DNA of 64,000 nt, taken from the IMG/VR virus record IMGVR_UViG_3300042934_000594, positions 1-64,000 of that record; one strand, written 5' to 3'. Both the position numbers and the translations under genes were made by a program. The notes beneath the pieces were generated by a model, which was not told the origin of the DNA, made no database searches, and was given only the letters and a program-made list of their open reading frames with translations. This document shows, piece by piece, positions 7,532 to 18,038 of the stretch. Source of the DNA: a virus. The first letter of the stretch is position 1, and every line of letters begins with the position of its first letter.

Positions 7532-8044
7532 ATGCGCAACCTTGAGAAATACTCCGACCGTGCTGCGTTCATGAAGACCTTCTACGAATGGTTCTGCGCG
7601 GAAGGTAAGTTCCGTGCGGATGAGCGCGAGTCCGTTGAACGGGCACTCGCCTACCAGGCCATCTTCTACCGCAAGCACGTCGGTGGGATGGCCGTAATGC
7701 TGGAAGAGTACTTCCCGCGCTCGGTGGCTTCCTACGAACTGATCTTGTTGCTGGATGAGTTCGAGCTGCACATCGCTGAACTGGCGGGTTACGAGTTTGA
7801 TGCTGCCCTCGAATCGGCTACTAAGATCAACGACCTGATGGGCCTGATCTACAAGAAGCGCTCGATCGTCTGGACCCCCAAAGACTGGGTTGTGGCAGCC
7901 TGGGTCACTGAGATGCTCGTGGAGCGTATGACGGTGGAGTTGATCCTGGACGAGAGCTTTGACCTCAACAGCTTCATCCGCCTGTTGCGCACCGAGGCCA
8001 ACGCGGCGTGGTTGGAACGTCATGGTGACGCCCATGACGCCTAA
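7532..8044 (+). CDS. Hypothetical protein, 170 aa
   Basis: Start abuts the preceding stop (TAAATG). The protein is strongly helical and acidic in appearance (MEEYF, LDEFELHIAELAG), with C/G-ending codon use. No recognised domain. Overlaps the next gene by about 11 bases. Confidence 0.68.
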   Translation: MRNLEKYSDRAAFMKTFYEWFCAEGKFRADERESVERALAYQAIFYRKHVGGMAVMLEEYFPRSVASYELILLLDEFELHIAELAGYEFDAALESATKINDLMGLIYKKRSIVWTPKDWVVAAWVTEMLVERMTVELILDESFDLNSFIRLLRTEANAAWLERHGDAHDA

Positions 8045-8477
8045 AGCCCATTGCGTGGCAGGGCGCTACTGCATCCTACCCGGTCTGTACATCGAGGTGT
8101 CTACTCGGGGTACCGTGGGCACCCACGCAGGCTTTGTGCAGTTCTACCTGCGTGATGCGATGGACCGGCACGAGTGGCCAGCCACCAACACCATCTGGCT
8201 GAAGGTCGAGAACCTGTTGACTGAGCCTGAAACGGCGAATCTGCTCAACTGGCCTGAGGTCGTTAAGGCCTGGGTGGCGCTGTACCTGGCCGAGCTGCCA
8301 GCGTACGCCCGGGTGGACAACGTCTACCTCAACAAAAACCTGTTCCCTGCTGATTACGCGCCAGGGCATAAAACGGTTCATGGCGAACCGTTTGTGGACT
8401 TTGAAGGCAGTCGCAAATGGGGTGCGCTGGAGTGTCAGTACCCTGAATCCCCTTTCCCTGATGAGGACGTCACATGA
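8034..8477 (+). CDS. Hypothetical protein, 147 aa
   Basis: ATG 8034 (MTPKAHCVAGRYC) overlaps the previous stop; ATG 8022 is a possible alternative, and neither has a strong ribosome site. The protein is soluble and ends acidic. It overlaps the exonuclease gene by four bases (ATGA), suggesting coupled translation. No family recognised. Confidence 0.6.
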   Translation: MTPKAHCVAGRYCILPGLYIEVSTRGTVGTHAGFVQFYLRDAMDRHEWPATNTIWLKVENLLTEPETANLLNWPEVVKAWVALYLAELPAYARVDNVYLNKNLFPADYAPGHKTVHGEPFVDFEGSRKWGALECQYPESPFPDEDVT

Positions 8478-9226
8478 AAGCTGCTGTCAAACTATTTCTG
8501 GACACCGAGTTCAACGGCACCAACGGTTGCCTGATTTCGGCGGCCCTGGTCTCAGCCGAAGGCCATGAGTGGTACGAGGTACTGGACACCGGTGACACCG
8601 AGCTGGTGCCTTGGGTGGTGGAGAATGTCATCCCGAACTTGGGGAAACCTGCGATCAGCATGGAGGCGTTCGAACAATCGCTCAGTAATTTCCTGAGTCA
8701 GTTCGGCTACGTGGAGTTCATCTACAACGCACACGCTGATAAGCGCTACCTGGATGCAATGCTGGATGGCCTTCAACGGCTGCCTATGCACCGTTTGTCC
8801 CGAGACGGTAAGTTGCATGCCCACCATGCGTTAATCCCTCACAACGCCCTCTCAGACGCCCGTGCTATCGTTTCCTACGTGGCCGGGGACGATCAAGTGA
8901 AGCATTTCGGTGTGACCGAGCGGGAAATGTTCATGGGTCTGTGGCGGGCAGGGTATCCGTTTGACCGGCGTGACGTATTGGTGGCCTGGGATACGGCCGA
9001 GGGCTTTGGCATCAAGGGTGCTATCGCCACCCTAGCACCCACGCACAATCACAAGACCCTGTCTGGCAGTATCCAGGTGATGATGCCTGAGAAGTTGCAG
9101 AACAGTGGGTACAGTGGCGGTGAAACCCCCAAGTGGGCGCACATGGTTGTGCTGTACCTACCGCGGGTAGCCGCAGCCCTCAATGTGATGGACATCGCCC
9201 AACATTCCCAGCGACTGGCGCGATGA
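8474..9226 (+). CDS. DEDDh 3'-5' exonuclease-like protein
   Basis: Probable DnaQ/RNase T-superfamily exonuclease. Motif I is FLDTEFNG near residue 9 (catalytic Asp-x-Glu), motif II is NAHADKRYL near residue 86 (Asp), and motif III is HNALSDA near residue 123 (His and Asp five residues apart), which makes it the DEDDh subclass. The N-terminal 150 residues suffice for this fold and are similar in size to small exoribonucleases of the RNase AS type. About 100 further C-terminal residues have no recognised domain. It could act on host or phage RNA, or on DNA ends; the substrate cannot be read from the sequence. Confidence 0.72.
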   Translation: MKAAVKLFLDTEFNGTNGCLISAALVSAEGHEWYEVLDTGDTELVPWVVENVIPNLGKPAISMEAFEQSLSNFLSQFGYVEFIYNAHADKRYLDAMLDGLQRLPMHRLSRDGKLHAHHALIPHNALSDARAIVSYVAGDDQVKHFGVTEREMFMGLWRAGYPFDRRDVLVAWDTAEGFGIKGAIATLAPTHNHKTLSGSIQVMMPEKLQNSGYSGGETPKWAHMVVLYLPRVAAALNVMDIAQHSQRLAR

Positions 9227-9253
9227 TATAACCCAACCCTCCTGGAGACTGTC

Positions 9254-9772
9254 ATGCCTACCACCCTTTACCACGGATCGATGTACGCCCAAGAAGAGCT
9301 GATGCCAGGCATCAAACGTTCAGGGGAGAAGGTTGAGTGGGACGGTACGGAATCCAACGAGTACCTTTACGCCACGACCGACCGTGAGACCGCGGTCAGT
9401 CAGGGTTTTGCCAGCGCCATGGAGAAGGTCTTCCCGGTTCGACGGTTTCGCACCGAAGGCCGGGACATCCACATCTTCCTGGAAGGCAAACACCCCACCC
9501 CTGAGCAACTTAAAAAGCTCACGGTAAACCTGTACACGATCCGTGTGCTGCCGCAAGACCAGTGGCGTAAAAATAACAACAAGGTCAATGGTTTGGATAC
9601 TGAGTGGACTACTCAACAGACCATCACCTCGGGCATTGAGTCGCGGGAGACCATTGACGTACCGACCTGGCTTAATGGACGCACCATTAAGTTCTTCGAC
9701 CACGTGGATGAAAACCCCAACAGCCACATTGTCCAACACACCCCGTTAACGAAGTACTTCTTTAAGAAATAA
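9254..9772 (+). CDS. Possible ADP-ribosyltransferase-fold protein
   Basis: Shine-Dalgarno CCTGGAGACTGTC precedes ATG 9254. The N-terminus TLYHGSMYAQEELMPG with NEYLYATTDRETAV about 30 residues later is the pattern of small ADP-ribosyltransferase-like (ART) proteins: a histidine in YHGS binds NAD and the tyrosine of LYATTD stacks on nicotinamide. A candidate third residue lies in the IESRETIDV region near residue 125. The family is known from toxins and phage effectors that modify host proteins or RNA; the target here is unknown. The assignment rests on motif reading only. Confidence 0.5.
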   Translation: MPTTLYHGSMYAQEELMPGIKRSGEKVEWDGTESNEYLYATTDRETAVSQGFASAMEKVFPVRRFRTEGRDIHIFLEGKHPTPEQLKKLTVNLYTIRVLPQDQWRKNNNKVNGLDTEWTTQQTITSGIESRETIDVPTWLNGRTIKFFDHVDENPNSHIVQHTPLTKYFFKK

Positions 9773-9780
9773 GGACCTGC

Positions 9781-10224
9781 ATGGACCGTTACGAACGCGA
9801 AGCTTATTGGACGGGTACCCGGCTGTTTCTGGCCTTGGTGGCCATGGGTATTCTGATGGCACTGGGCGGTTACGCCTGGAAGTACTTCATGGCCCCTGTG
9901 GCTGGGAAGGCCGAAGCGGAATGGCAACAAGAATCGGGTGCCAACCGCACCGCGCAGTACGACAAGTTCTTTGACCTGTGTGCAGCGATCCAGGGTTATG
10001 AATCCACGATCCGCATCCAGAGCGAAGCCTTGAAGACAGCCACTGCGCCTGAAGACCGTTCTCGCTTGACCACGGTGGTTGCAGGGGTGCGTGCACAGCG
10101 CGGCCGTGCGATTGCCCAATACAACGCCGACGCTCGCAAGAGCTACACCCAAGGGCGTTTTCTCGACGGGTCCCTGCCGACCCAACTCAATGATGCTGCG
10201 GAGCAAACACAATGCGTAAACTGA
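9781..10224 (+). CDS. Membrane-anchored protein, one N-terminal segment
   Basis: ATG 9781 follows AAGGACCTGC. One transmembrane segment lies at about residues 15-36, and the remaining 110 residues are polar and helical. The order of charges suggests a cytoplasmic N-terminus and a periplasmic domain. Its end overlaps the following secreted protein gene by 13 bases, so the two probably work at the envelope together. No family recognised. Confidence 0.65.
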   Translation: MDRYEREAYWTGTRLFLALVAMGILMALGGYAWKYFMAPVAGKAEAEWQQESGANRTAQYDKFFDLCAAIQGYESTIRIQSEALKTATAPEDRSRLTTVVAGVRAQRGRAIAQYNADARKSYTQGRFLDGSLPTQLNDAAEQTQCVN

Positions 10225-10751
10225 TCTATCTGCTGTGCGGTCTGTTCCTGACCGCAGGTCTGCTGGGTAACACCAGTTGCAATCAGGAACGTCCAACGGC
10301 ACGTGAAACCAACGTGGTGGCGCAGCAGGATCTGATGACACGGGCTACCCAGGCCGTGCCGGTACCGCGTGTCAGCAACTTTCTCAATCGCGAAGCGGTG
10401 GCCAAGCAGGTCACACGCCTCGATGAGAAGGGTAAGCTCTTCTACATCTACCTCTTCGGCGACAACGGACAGCAGATGGGCTACTTCGTTGCGTACACCC
10501 GTCCCGTGGCGACCTGTTCACTCCTTACCCCACCGGACGACGTCTGGAAGTACGGCGACACCGGGCGCACCAGTCAGGCATTGAAAGCCCCAGGTCTGGG
10601 CGGTGTGTGGAACCCGGGTAACTGCGGTCCGAACTACTTCTTCTTCGATGCCTCCACCGATGCGTACATCGAGTTCGGTGACTTCAAGTACTTCATCAGT
10701 GACCAACCACTGAGCCTGAAAGCTGAACCGATTCACGTCAACACCAAGTAA
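10212..10751 (+). CDS. Exported protein, possible lipoprotein
   Basis: MRKLIYLLCGLFLTAGLL is a Sec-type signal peptide followed by GNTSC. The cysteine is placed like a lipoprotein cysteine, but the preceding NTS does not fit the usual lipobox well. The mature part (about 155 residues) is soluble with several aromatic residues and further cysteines that could form disulphides in the periplasm. Translation is coupled to the preceding membrane protein through a 13-base overlap. Terminator at 10761. Confidence 0.62.
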   Translation: MRKLIYLLCGLFLTAGLLGNTSCNQERPTARETNVVAQQDLMTRATQAVPVPRVSNFLNREAVAKQVTRLDEKGKLFYIYLFGDNGQQMGYFVAYTRPVATCSLLTPPDDVWKYGDTGRTSQALKAPGLGGVWNPGNCGPNYFFFDASTDAYIEFGDFKYFISDQPLSLKAEPIHVNTK

Positions 10752-10760
10752 CAACGCACG

Positions 10761-10780
10761 GCAGTCCCTTCGGGGACTGC
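10761..10780 (+). terminator. Strong intrinsic terminator
   Basis: Perfect stem GCAGTCCC/GGGACTGC with TTCG loop, followed by TGGCTTTATTTTTT. One of the few terminators here with a classical run of T. Confidence 0.85.
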
Positions 10781-10806
10781 TGGCTTTATTTTTTCTAGGG
10801 ACGTTT

Positions 10807-11418
10807 ATGAATTTATCTAATACCGTTGTCGTCGATGCTCAAGGTCAGCCTCTGGCAGTCTACCGAGGTGAGCATGGGATGCACGATCATTTCATCCAAA
10901 GCCTATTACCTTCCATCTCTTTTGGTGATGAGGCAGCGGCGCGTCAATACGCCATGCACCCCAATCAACCTCACCTGCGGGCAGAACGACCCCGCATTCT
11001 GAAAGCCTATCTGAATATCACCAAGCCGGTGTTCAACCGCTCAGGCGACTCCTACGTTGACTACGACGATCTGGTGGAGTTGGTGGGGTTGCGATTGGCC
11101 AACCGGATGTTCTGCAAGTTTGCTGAAGTGGTCATGGCCACTGATGCTTGGGCGGACATGGTGGTGCACAGCCTCAAGGCCTGGCGTACGGTGGAATCAC
11201 TGATTGCTCAACGCTTGGACCTCATGTCACAGCTGTGTATTCAGGTCTACCCATTGCTGGATGATCCTGAGTTTATCGAGCACACACGCTCCTTGGGCTT
11301 TGACGGGGCCATTCACATGGGCAGCGGGTTTAACTCCGGGGCAGACGAGTACCGGGTGTTTGACCAAAATCAGATCGTCTTCATCGGTGAAGAACGTCTA
11401 CAGGGGTGCGCAGCATGA
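10807..11418 (+). CDS. ADP-ribosyltransferase-like protein (ART-PolyVal type)
   Basis: The sequence follows the ART-PolyVal pattern seen in phage and mobile-element polyproteins: PLAVYRGEHG near residue 16 (Arg/His region), SISFGDEAAARQYA near residue 37 (Ser-Phe strand), YLNITKPVFN near residue 69, a central helical part, then LGFDGAIHM near residue 164 and EYRVFDQNQIVFIG near residue 184. Enzymes of this fold transfer ADP-ribose from NAD+ to proteins or nucleic acids, and phages use such proteins to reprogramme hosts. Here it is a free-standing 203-residue protein, not part of a polyprotein. Starts a new unit after the terminator at 10761; overlaps the next gene by four bases. Confidence 0.65.
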   Translation: MNLSNTVVVDAQGQPLAVYRGEHGMHDHFIQSLLPSISFGDEAAARQYAMHPNQPHLRAERPRILKAYLNITKPVFNRSGDSYVDYDDLVELVGLRLANRMFCKFAEVVMATDAWADMVVHSLKAWRTVESLIAQRLDLMSQLCIQVYPLLDDPEFIEHTRSLGFDGAIHMGSGFNSGADEYRVFDQNQIVFIGEERLQGCAA

Positions 11419-11654
11419 ACGGGGCTAACAAAGCAACCATCCGGGGATTGACCATCCGGGCCAAGAATACGTTGCGTGATCAGCTGGTGCGTTTCCTGGA
11501 AAGCAAACGCGACCTCAGCGGTAATGAGCAAATGGCTTTGAGCATCCTGCAAGCCGATGAGCGCCTGACCCTGACGGTGTCTGACACCCACCTCGCCCTA
11601 CAAGGGGTTGACCAGCAGGGTAAGTTCAGCAGCACTACCTTGCACTTGGTTTAA
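11415..11654 (+). CDS. Hypothetical protein, 79 aa
   Basis: ATG 11415 overlaps the stop of the ADP-ribosyltransferase-like gene (ATGA), pointing to coupled expression. The protein is basic at the N-terminus (KATIRGLTIRAKNTLRDQL) and otherwise mixed. It could be a partner of the enzyme, but no motif supports a specific role. Confidence 0.62.
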   Translation: MNGANKATIRGLTIRAKNTLRDQLVRFLESKRDLSGNEQMALSILQADERLTLTVSDTHLALQGVDQQGKFSSTTLHLV

Positions 11655-11658
11655 CGTC

Positions 11659-11666
11659 TATATCAC
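11659..11666 (+). promoter_or_regulatory. Putative phage RNA polymerase promoter, TATATCAC
   Basis: The core is part of CTATATCACCCAGG (11658-11671), which shares 12 of 14 positions with the motifs at 18726 and 40309. It lies 29 bases before ATG 11696. Confidence 0.6.
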
Positions 11667-11695
11667 CCAGGTGTCCCTAGCCGTTTGGAGGACCC

Positions 11696-12208
11696 ATGGT
11701 CTACCCCATTGTGTTACAACGTCCCACCGGCACACGCCGGCGTGAGTACTTCGCGTTTAGTCAACAGGATTATCGGTTGACGCTGGATGAGTTCGTGCAG
11801 GTGTTGGACCGTTGTGACGAATGGGTGGTGGCTGCAACGCTGCACCACTACCACACCGTGGACGTCGCCACGCAACAGCGCGTCATGCGCGAATGGCAAG
11901 ACAGACTCAATAACCCCGCCATCCGCACCCAACGGACGGTGGACACCGAGGTTGCCCTACGGTACGCCCCCGCCCACATGCAGAAAGAGCATGGGTGGGC
12001 CTTGTTGTCCTGTCGAGCGACTTCCTTGGTGGTGAAAATCGCCAGGGATTCTTACTTACTGGACCTAAGCTATGGCAGAGTGATGGCGGTCTTTGCTTTT
12101 GACCCTATCCACCAAGTCCGCGTCGGTCAAAAGCTCCACACTCTGACCATTCCAGGCGATCACCCCGTTCTGGAATTGTTTGTTCAAGAACACACCCCCC
12201 TTGATTAA
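11696..12208 (+). CDS. Hypothetical protein, 170 aa
   Basis: TTTGGAGGACCC before ATG 11696 is a good ribosome site. The protein is soluble with a charged middle region and a hydrophobic C-terminal half. Preceded by a promoter-like CTATATCACCCAGG, so it probably opens the unit 11696-12799. No family recognised. Confidence 0.66.
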   Translation: MVYPIVLQRPTGTRRREYFAFSQQDYRLTLDEFVQVLDRCDEWVVAATLHHYHTVDVATQQRVMREWQDRLNNPAIRTQRTVDTEVALRYAPAHMQKEHGWALLSCRATSLVVKIARDSYLLDLSYGRVMAVFAFDPIHQVRVGQKLHTLTIPGDHPVLELFVQEHTPLD

Positions 12209-12217
12209 GAGGTTGTA

Positions 12218-12799
12218 ATGAAAACGGTCAAACTACTGTACACCAGCGCCGGCTGGATGTTGGAGTGGCAAGGTCGTGCACCTTTGGAGGTGTATGAGTT
12301 TGTAGAAGAACTGCAACGCAGCCAGCAGAACGTCTTGGCCGATATCCTGCTCGCTCTGAACAAGGACAACCCGGTCGCGGCATTGGCGTACATGAAAGTG
12401 CTGTCGGACCCGAACGGTCCTGCTTACTTCGTTGCCCCTGAGGTGGATAACGCCACCTTGCGTTCAGAAGTGTGGTACCGCTCCGAACCGAACCTGCTCA
12501 CGCAGACTGGGGTCGCCGCCTGCGGTGGGTTGATCGAAGGGCGCGATGTGATGATCCACTTTGAAAACGGTCGGATCGTCGTCGTGAACAAAGGTGATGA
12601 GAACAAACCCCATGTGCGTCACCAGATGGTTCAACGCCATGGGGAGGTTATCACCAGTCTGGAGATTCCAGAAACCCATTCTCTGTTCGACACATTGTAC
12701 GTGATCGGTCCTCGCCTGCGCCAAGGCGGGTACCCCAAGATCGACACCCGTCCGATCTCGATCCGTGAGTGGTACGCCCTGCAACCCAAAAGCGCCTAA
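12218..12799 (+). CDS. Hypothetical protein, 193 aa
   Basis: ATG 12218 follows AAGAGGTTGTA. The protein is soluble; a central LPT-free beta-rich stretch (VMIHFENGRIVVVNKGDENK) may be a small beta domain. It ends at a terminator (12804). No recognised family. Confidence 0.64.
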   Translation: MKTVKLLYTSAGWMLEWQGRAPLEVYEFVEELQRSQQNVLADILLALNKDNPVAALAYMKVLSDPNGPAYFVAPEVDNATLRSEVWYRSEPNLLTQTGVAACGGLIEGRDVMIHFENGRIVVVNKGDENKPHVRHQMVQRHGEVITSLEIPETHSLFDTLYVIGPRLRQGGYPKIDTRPISIREWYALQPKSA

Positions 12800-12803
12800 A
12801 CCC

Positions 12804-12824
12804 AGGGGGTCTTCGGACCTCCCT
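12804..12824 (+). terminator. TTCG-loop hairpin terminator
   Basis: AGGGGGTC/GACCTCCCT with a TTCG loop and one bulged base, then TTGTGCCGCTT, a variant of the recurring TTTATGCCGTCT tail. Confidence 0.65.
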
Positions 12825-12933
12825 TTGTGCCGCTTCCCAAGACCAGTGTAATGATGTGGTCTAGGCCGGCTACTTACCACCCCGACCCACTACCCTTAAG
12901 CTGACCTCACCCTCGAAAGAGTTTGGAGCACGT

Positions 12934-13482
12934 ATGTCTTTACCCTTTGATAGCGACACGGTGTTTGATGCCATTGTCGAACAGACCAACGGCGTGCCGA
13001 CGCAGGCCGCCTACGCCCTGGCATTTGACCTGGTGATGGAGCAAGGCATCGATTACCCCGAAGCCGTGCAGAAAATCGTCAATGCTGACCTGGTCGCTGT
13101 CGGCGACAAAGACCGCATTGATGAAGCCATCGCCATCGCCGTCAATCAAGGCCAGACCCCAGGCGAAGACCACAAGATGTTTGTGATCGATCAAATGCTG
13201 CGCACACTCGCCGCCGGCGAATACCGCGGTATCGTCGAGACCTACAACACCCCGGCTGAAGCCGACGAACCTGAGTCGGACGACGACGAAGACGAGGGTG
13301 ACGACGCTGAAGTCGACGACGATCAAGATCGCCCGTTGCCAGTGGAAGAAGATTCCGTCGTGGTTGAAGTCGGTGTGGGTATCCCAGCACCTGCGGCCAA
13401 CCGCCATTGGGACTGCGGTGAGAAAGCCACCGGTCTGGAAATCCTGGCCACTGCCACCGGCATCACCGTTACCCGTTTCTAA
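12934..13482 (+). CDS. Acidic hypothetical protein, 182 aa
   Basis: ATG 12934 follows TTTGGAGCACGT. Residues 1-105 look helical; residues about 108-135 form a very acidic stretch (EADEPESDDDEDEGDDAE); a short ordered-looking end with one cysteine follows. Codon use is like that of the highly expressed genes. Highly acidic phage proteins often mimic DNA or bind basic partners, but no specific role can be shown. Confidence 0.65.
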   Translation: MSLPFDSDTVFDAIVEQTNGVPTQAAYALAFDLVMEQGIDYPEAVQKIVNADLVAVGDKDRIDEAIAIAVNQGQTPGEDHKMFVIDQMLRTLAAGEYRGIVETYNTPAEADEPESDDDEDEGDDAEVDDDQDRPLPVEEDSVVVEVGVGIPAPAANRHWDCGEKATGLEILATATGITVTRF

Positions 13483-13493
13483 AGACCTAACAG

Positions 13494-13511
13494 GCCTGGG
13501 GAAACCCAGGC
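13494..13511 (+). terminator. GAAA-loop hairpin terminator
   Basis: Perfect stem GCCTGGG/CCCAGGC with a GAAA tetraloop, followed by TTTGTGCCCTG. Confidence 0.75.
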
Positions 13512-13557
13512 TTTGTGCCCTGTACTACCTGAGGGATTTATTTTGAAGGAGAGCACC

Positions 13558-14244
13558 ATGTTTAAAGTTCTTGCCACGGCCCAGGGTAAACGCCAAAGCG
13601 CCGCGTTTCACCAGGTCCTGAGTCAATTGGGGCTACTGACGTTCTGGAGCCAGATCGAGAAGACCAACCCGGCGGTCAACGCGCCCTACCACAGCAATCA
13701 GCACATGTACCACGTGGCGCGGATTGCGTACGAGCTGTACTGCCTGGACCACGTTAACGCCGGGACCTACAACAAGGATCATGCGCGCAACATCGTGGTG
13801 GCGGGTCTGGTGCACGACTACGACCACTCCATGGGCCGGTTTGTGGATTCGGTCAACATTGAACGCGTCCTGCGTTCAATCGAGTGGTGGGGGATGGAAC
13901 ACCCCGGACTGTGCGACTGGGACGAAGTGGCTGACCTGGTGCGGTCCACCCAGTTTCCCTACGTGGAGTACAACTACCCACCCCTGCACCCGTACTTGCG
14001 TGATGCTGACCTGATGTACGGCATGGAGATCCATGCGCAGCAGGGGTTGCTTAAGGGATTACCTGAGGAGATTGCTCAGGGTTCAGGGACCCAAATGACC
14101 AGCGTGCAGTTTCTCCCCTTGCAACGTAAGTTCTTAGACGGCATTGAACCGACCTCTCGGCCGGCACAGTTTATCTGGCGAGCCTGCCTGGAAGAAGCTT
14201 TCTACATGCAGTCGAAAATGGCTGAGTATTTCGACAAGAAGTAG
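13558..14244 (+). CDS. HD-domain phosphohydrolase, cyclic-nucleotide PDE-like
   Basis: ATG 13558 is fixed by GAAGGAGAGCACC. Metal ligands are visible: PYHSNQHMYHV (His near residue 45), GLVHDYDHSMG (His-Asp near residue 86) and RDADLMYG (Asp near residue 151). The spacing and the HDYDHSMGRFVDSVN region resemble the YHN...HDxxH signatures of class I cyclic nucleotide phosphodiesterases more than those of generic dNTPases. At 228 residues it is a minimal catalytic domain. A reasonable hypothesis is hydrolysis of a nucleotide signal, including those used by bacterial antiphage defence, but a role in nucleotide salvage is also possible. Confidence 0.68.
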   Translation: MFKVLATAQGKRQSAAFHQVLSQLGLLTFWSQIEKTNPAVNAPYHSNQHMYHVARIAYELYCLDHVNAGTYNKDHARNIVVAGLVHDYDHSMGRFVDSVNIERVLRSIEWWGMEHPGLCDWDEVADLVRSTQFPYVEYNYPPLHPYLRDADLMYGMEIHAQQGLLKGLPEEIAQGSGTQMTSVQFLPLQRKFLDGIEPTSRPAQFIWRACLEEAFYMQSKMAEYFDKK

Positions 14245-14304
14245 CGGTATGGCGTTACGATTTAAAGCAGAAGACAAATACACTTTCCGCAGTACGGAGG
14301 TTGC

Positions 14305-14663
14305 ATGACACGTCGTAGTCCGAATGCGCCTGTCCAGGTCGAGTTGATTGCTCGCCTGACGCGCAAGATCGATGACGCCCGTGATTGGGTGTTTATCACC
14401 GATCACGAACAGCACACCAAGCAAAAAATCCTGGAAGGGGAATGGCGCGCCCGCCTGTACCGTTTCACCGCAGACCCTGAAAACGGGATTACCGAACAGG
14501 AAACCAAATGGGTAGCGGCGCTCCTGACCAAGCGTTATGCCGAGTACCTGCCTCGCACGGTGGTGGAGAAACTCACCCGTATCCTCACACCGCCCGTGCA
14601 AGCCAAACCTTCCCGTGAAGAAGCCCTGGCCAAGGTCAAACGCGACATTCGAAAGGTAAGGCC

Positions 14664-14667
<4 letters not shown>
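14305..14667 (+). CDS. Basic hypothetical protein, 120 aa
   Basis: ATG 14305 follows GTACGGAGGTTGC. The protein is rich in Arg and Lys, helical throughout and ends VKRDIRKVRP, so nucleic-acid binding is plausible. It overlaps the next gene by four bases (ATGA). No family recognised. Confidence 0.64.
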
Positions 14668-17154
<2,487 letters not shown>

Positions 17155-17155
<1 letters not shown>

Positions 17156-17451
17156 TGGATCAGCAAGTTGTAGTAAAGGCTTTCAAGATTACTGAGATTC
17201 CCAGGTGGCTATCCGACACCCTGGGTGGTGAGCCGTCGGCGGCCTGCACCCTCGTGTGTGAGTCGGGACACACCCTCTCCGTTAACGATGCCTGGGCGAG
17301 TGTCTACTCGCCTCAGGTAGGGGGCTGGCTGCTGGTGAACCGTCAGGGTAAGCCCGTCTACCGTTCGGACGAAGAGTTCCAGAAGATCGCGACTCACATT
17401 CAGAACAACTTCTACCACGTCCCCCGCGGTGGGGACTTTACAGGAGAGTAA
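17155..17451 (+). CDS. Hypothetical protein, 98 aa
   Basis: Overlaps the ligase stop by one base (TAATG), so it is coupled to ligA. The sequence is soluble and mostly beta-like (LVCESGHTLSVNDAWASVY). No family recognised. Confidence 0.64.
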
Positions 17452-17453
17452 CC

Positions 17454-18038
17454 ATGGCAATGTCCGACTGCGTGAAATGTTGGGACACCCCCTGCACGTG
17501 TGGCCACGACCTCAAAGAACGTTCTGAGGATTGGTTGAAGAACCAGTTGAAGATCATCACCGCCGAATTGGAATCGCGTACACCGGCTCGACTGGGTCAG
17601 CGTGTGGAGTTGTTACGCTTTGGGGTGGTATCAGAACACACCGGTTTGGTGTTGGTGCCCACCGAGGAAGCTGTAGCTGCCGTGCAAGCTATTCTGGGTA
17701 AGACCCGGTATTGCGAGTTTGGTCGGGTTGAACTCCCCCGTGACGCCAGTGCGACGGAGACCATTAATCGGATGGGCGTAGTCAAGGAAGCTCGAGTCTG
17801 CGCCTTCCTGGACCGTCTCCATTACGACTCTGAAGAACAAGTGCTTTGGGGACATTACTACGCGTACGGCCCATTTGCCAACAAAGCTAACATGCTTTTC
17901 GAGGGAACGGCACGCCTGACCTACCGCTGCTCATCGTACACTGATCCTAACGCCGGGACCCGTGAGATCAAGAAGTTGATCACGTTTGACCTTATCCCCA
18001 TCACCGAGGAGTTAGAGCATGCGTCTCCTGAAATCTGA
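17454..18038 (+). CDS. Hypothetical protein with N-terminal Cys cluster, 194 aa
   Basis: ATG 17454 follows ACAGGAGAGTAACC. The N-terminus DCVKCWDTPCTCGHD has four cysteines within 13 residues and could bind one zinc. The rest (residues 20-194) is soluble with no recognised domain. It overlaps the next gene by 20 bases. Confidence 0.62.
   Translation: MAMSDCVKCWDTPCTCGHDLKERSEDWLKNQLKIITAELESRTPARLGQRVELLRFGVVSEHTGLVLVPTEEAVAAVQAILGKTRYCEFGRVELPRDASATETINRMGVVKEARVCAFLDRLHYDSEEQVLWGHYYAYGPFANKANMLFEGTARLTYRCSSYTDPNAGTREIKKLITFDLIPITEELEHASPEI

Noticed and set aside
9781-10751. i-spanin/o-spanin pair
   Set aside because: The overlapping membrane and exported proteins look like the arrangement, but the second is 179 residues with a poor lipobox and no proline-rich form, and no endolysin or holin is nearby.
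12840-12862. AGACCA/TGGTCT inverted repeat after the terminator at 12804
   Set aside because: Six bases with an 11-base loop; not clearly linked to a promoter, and such repeats are expected by chance in a window of this size.
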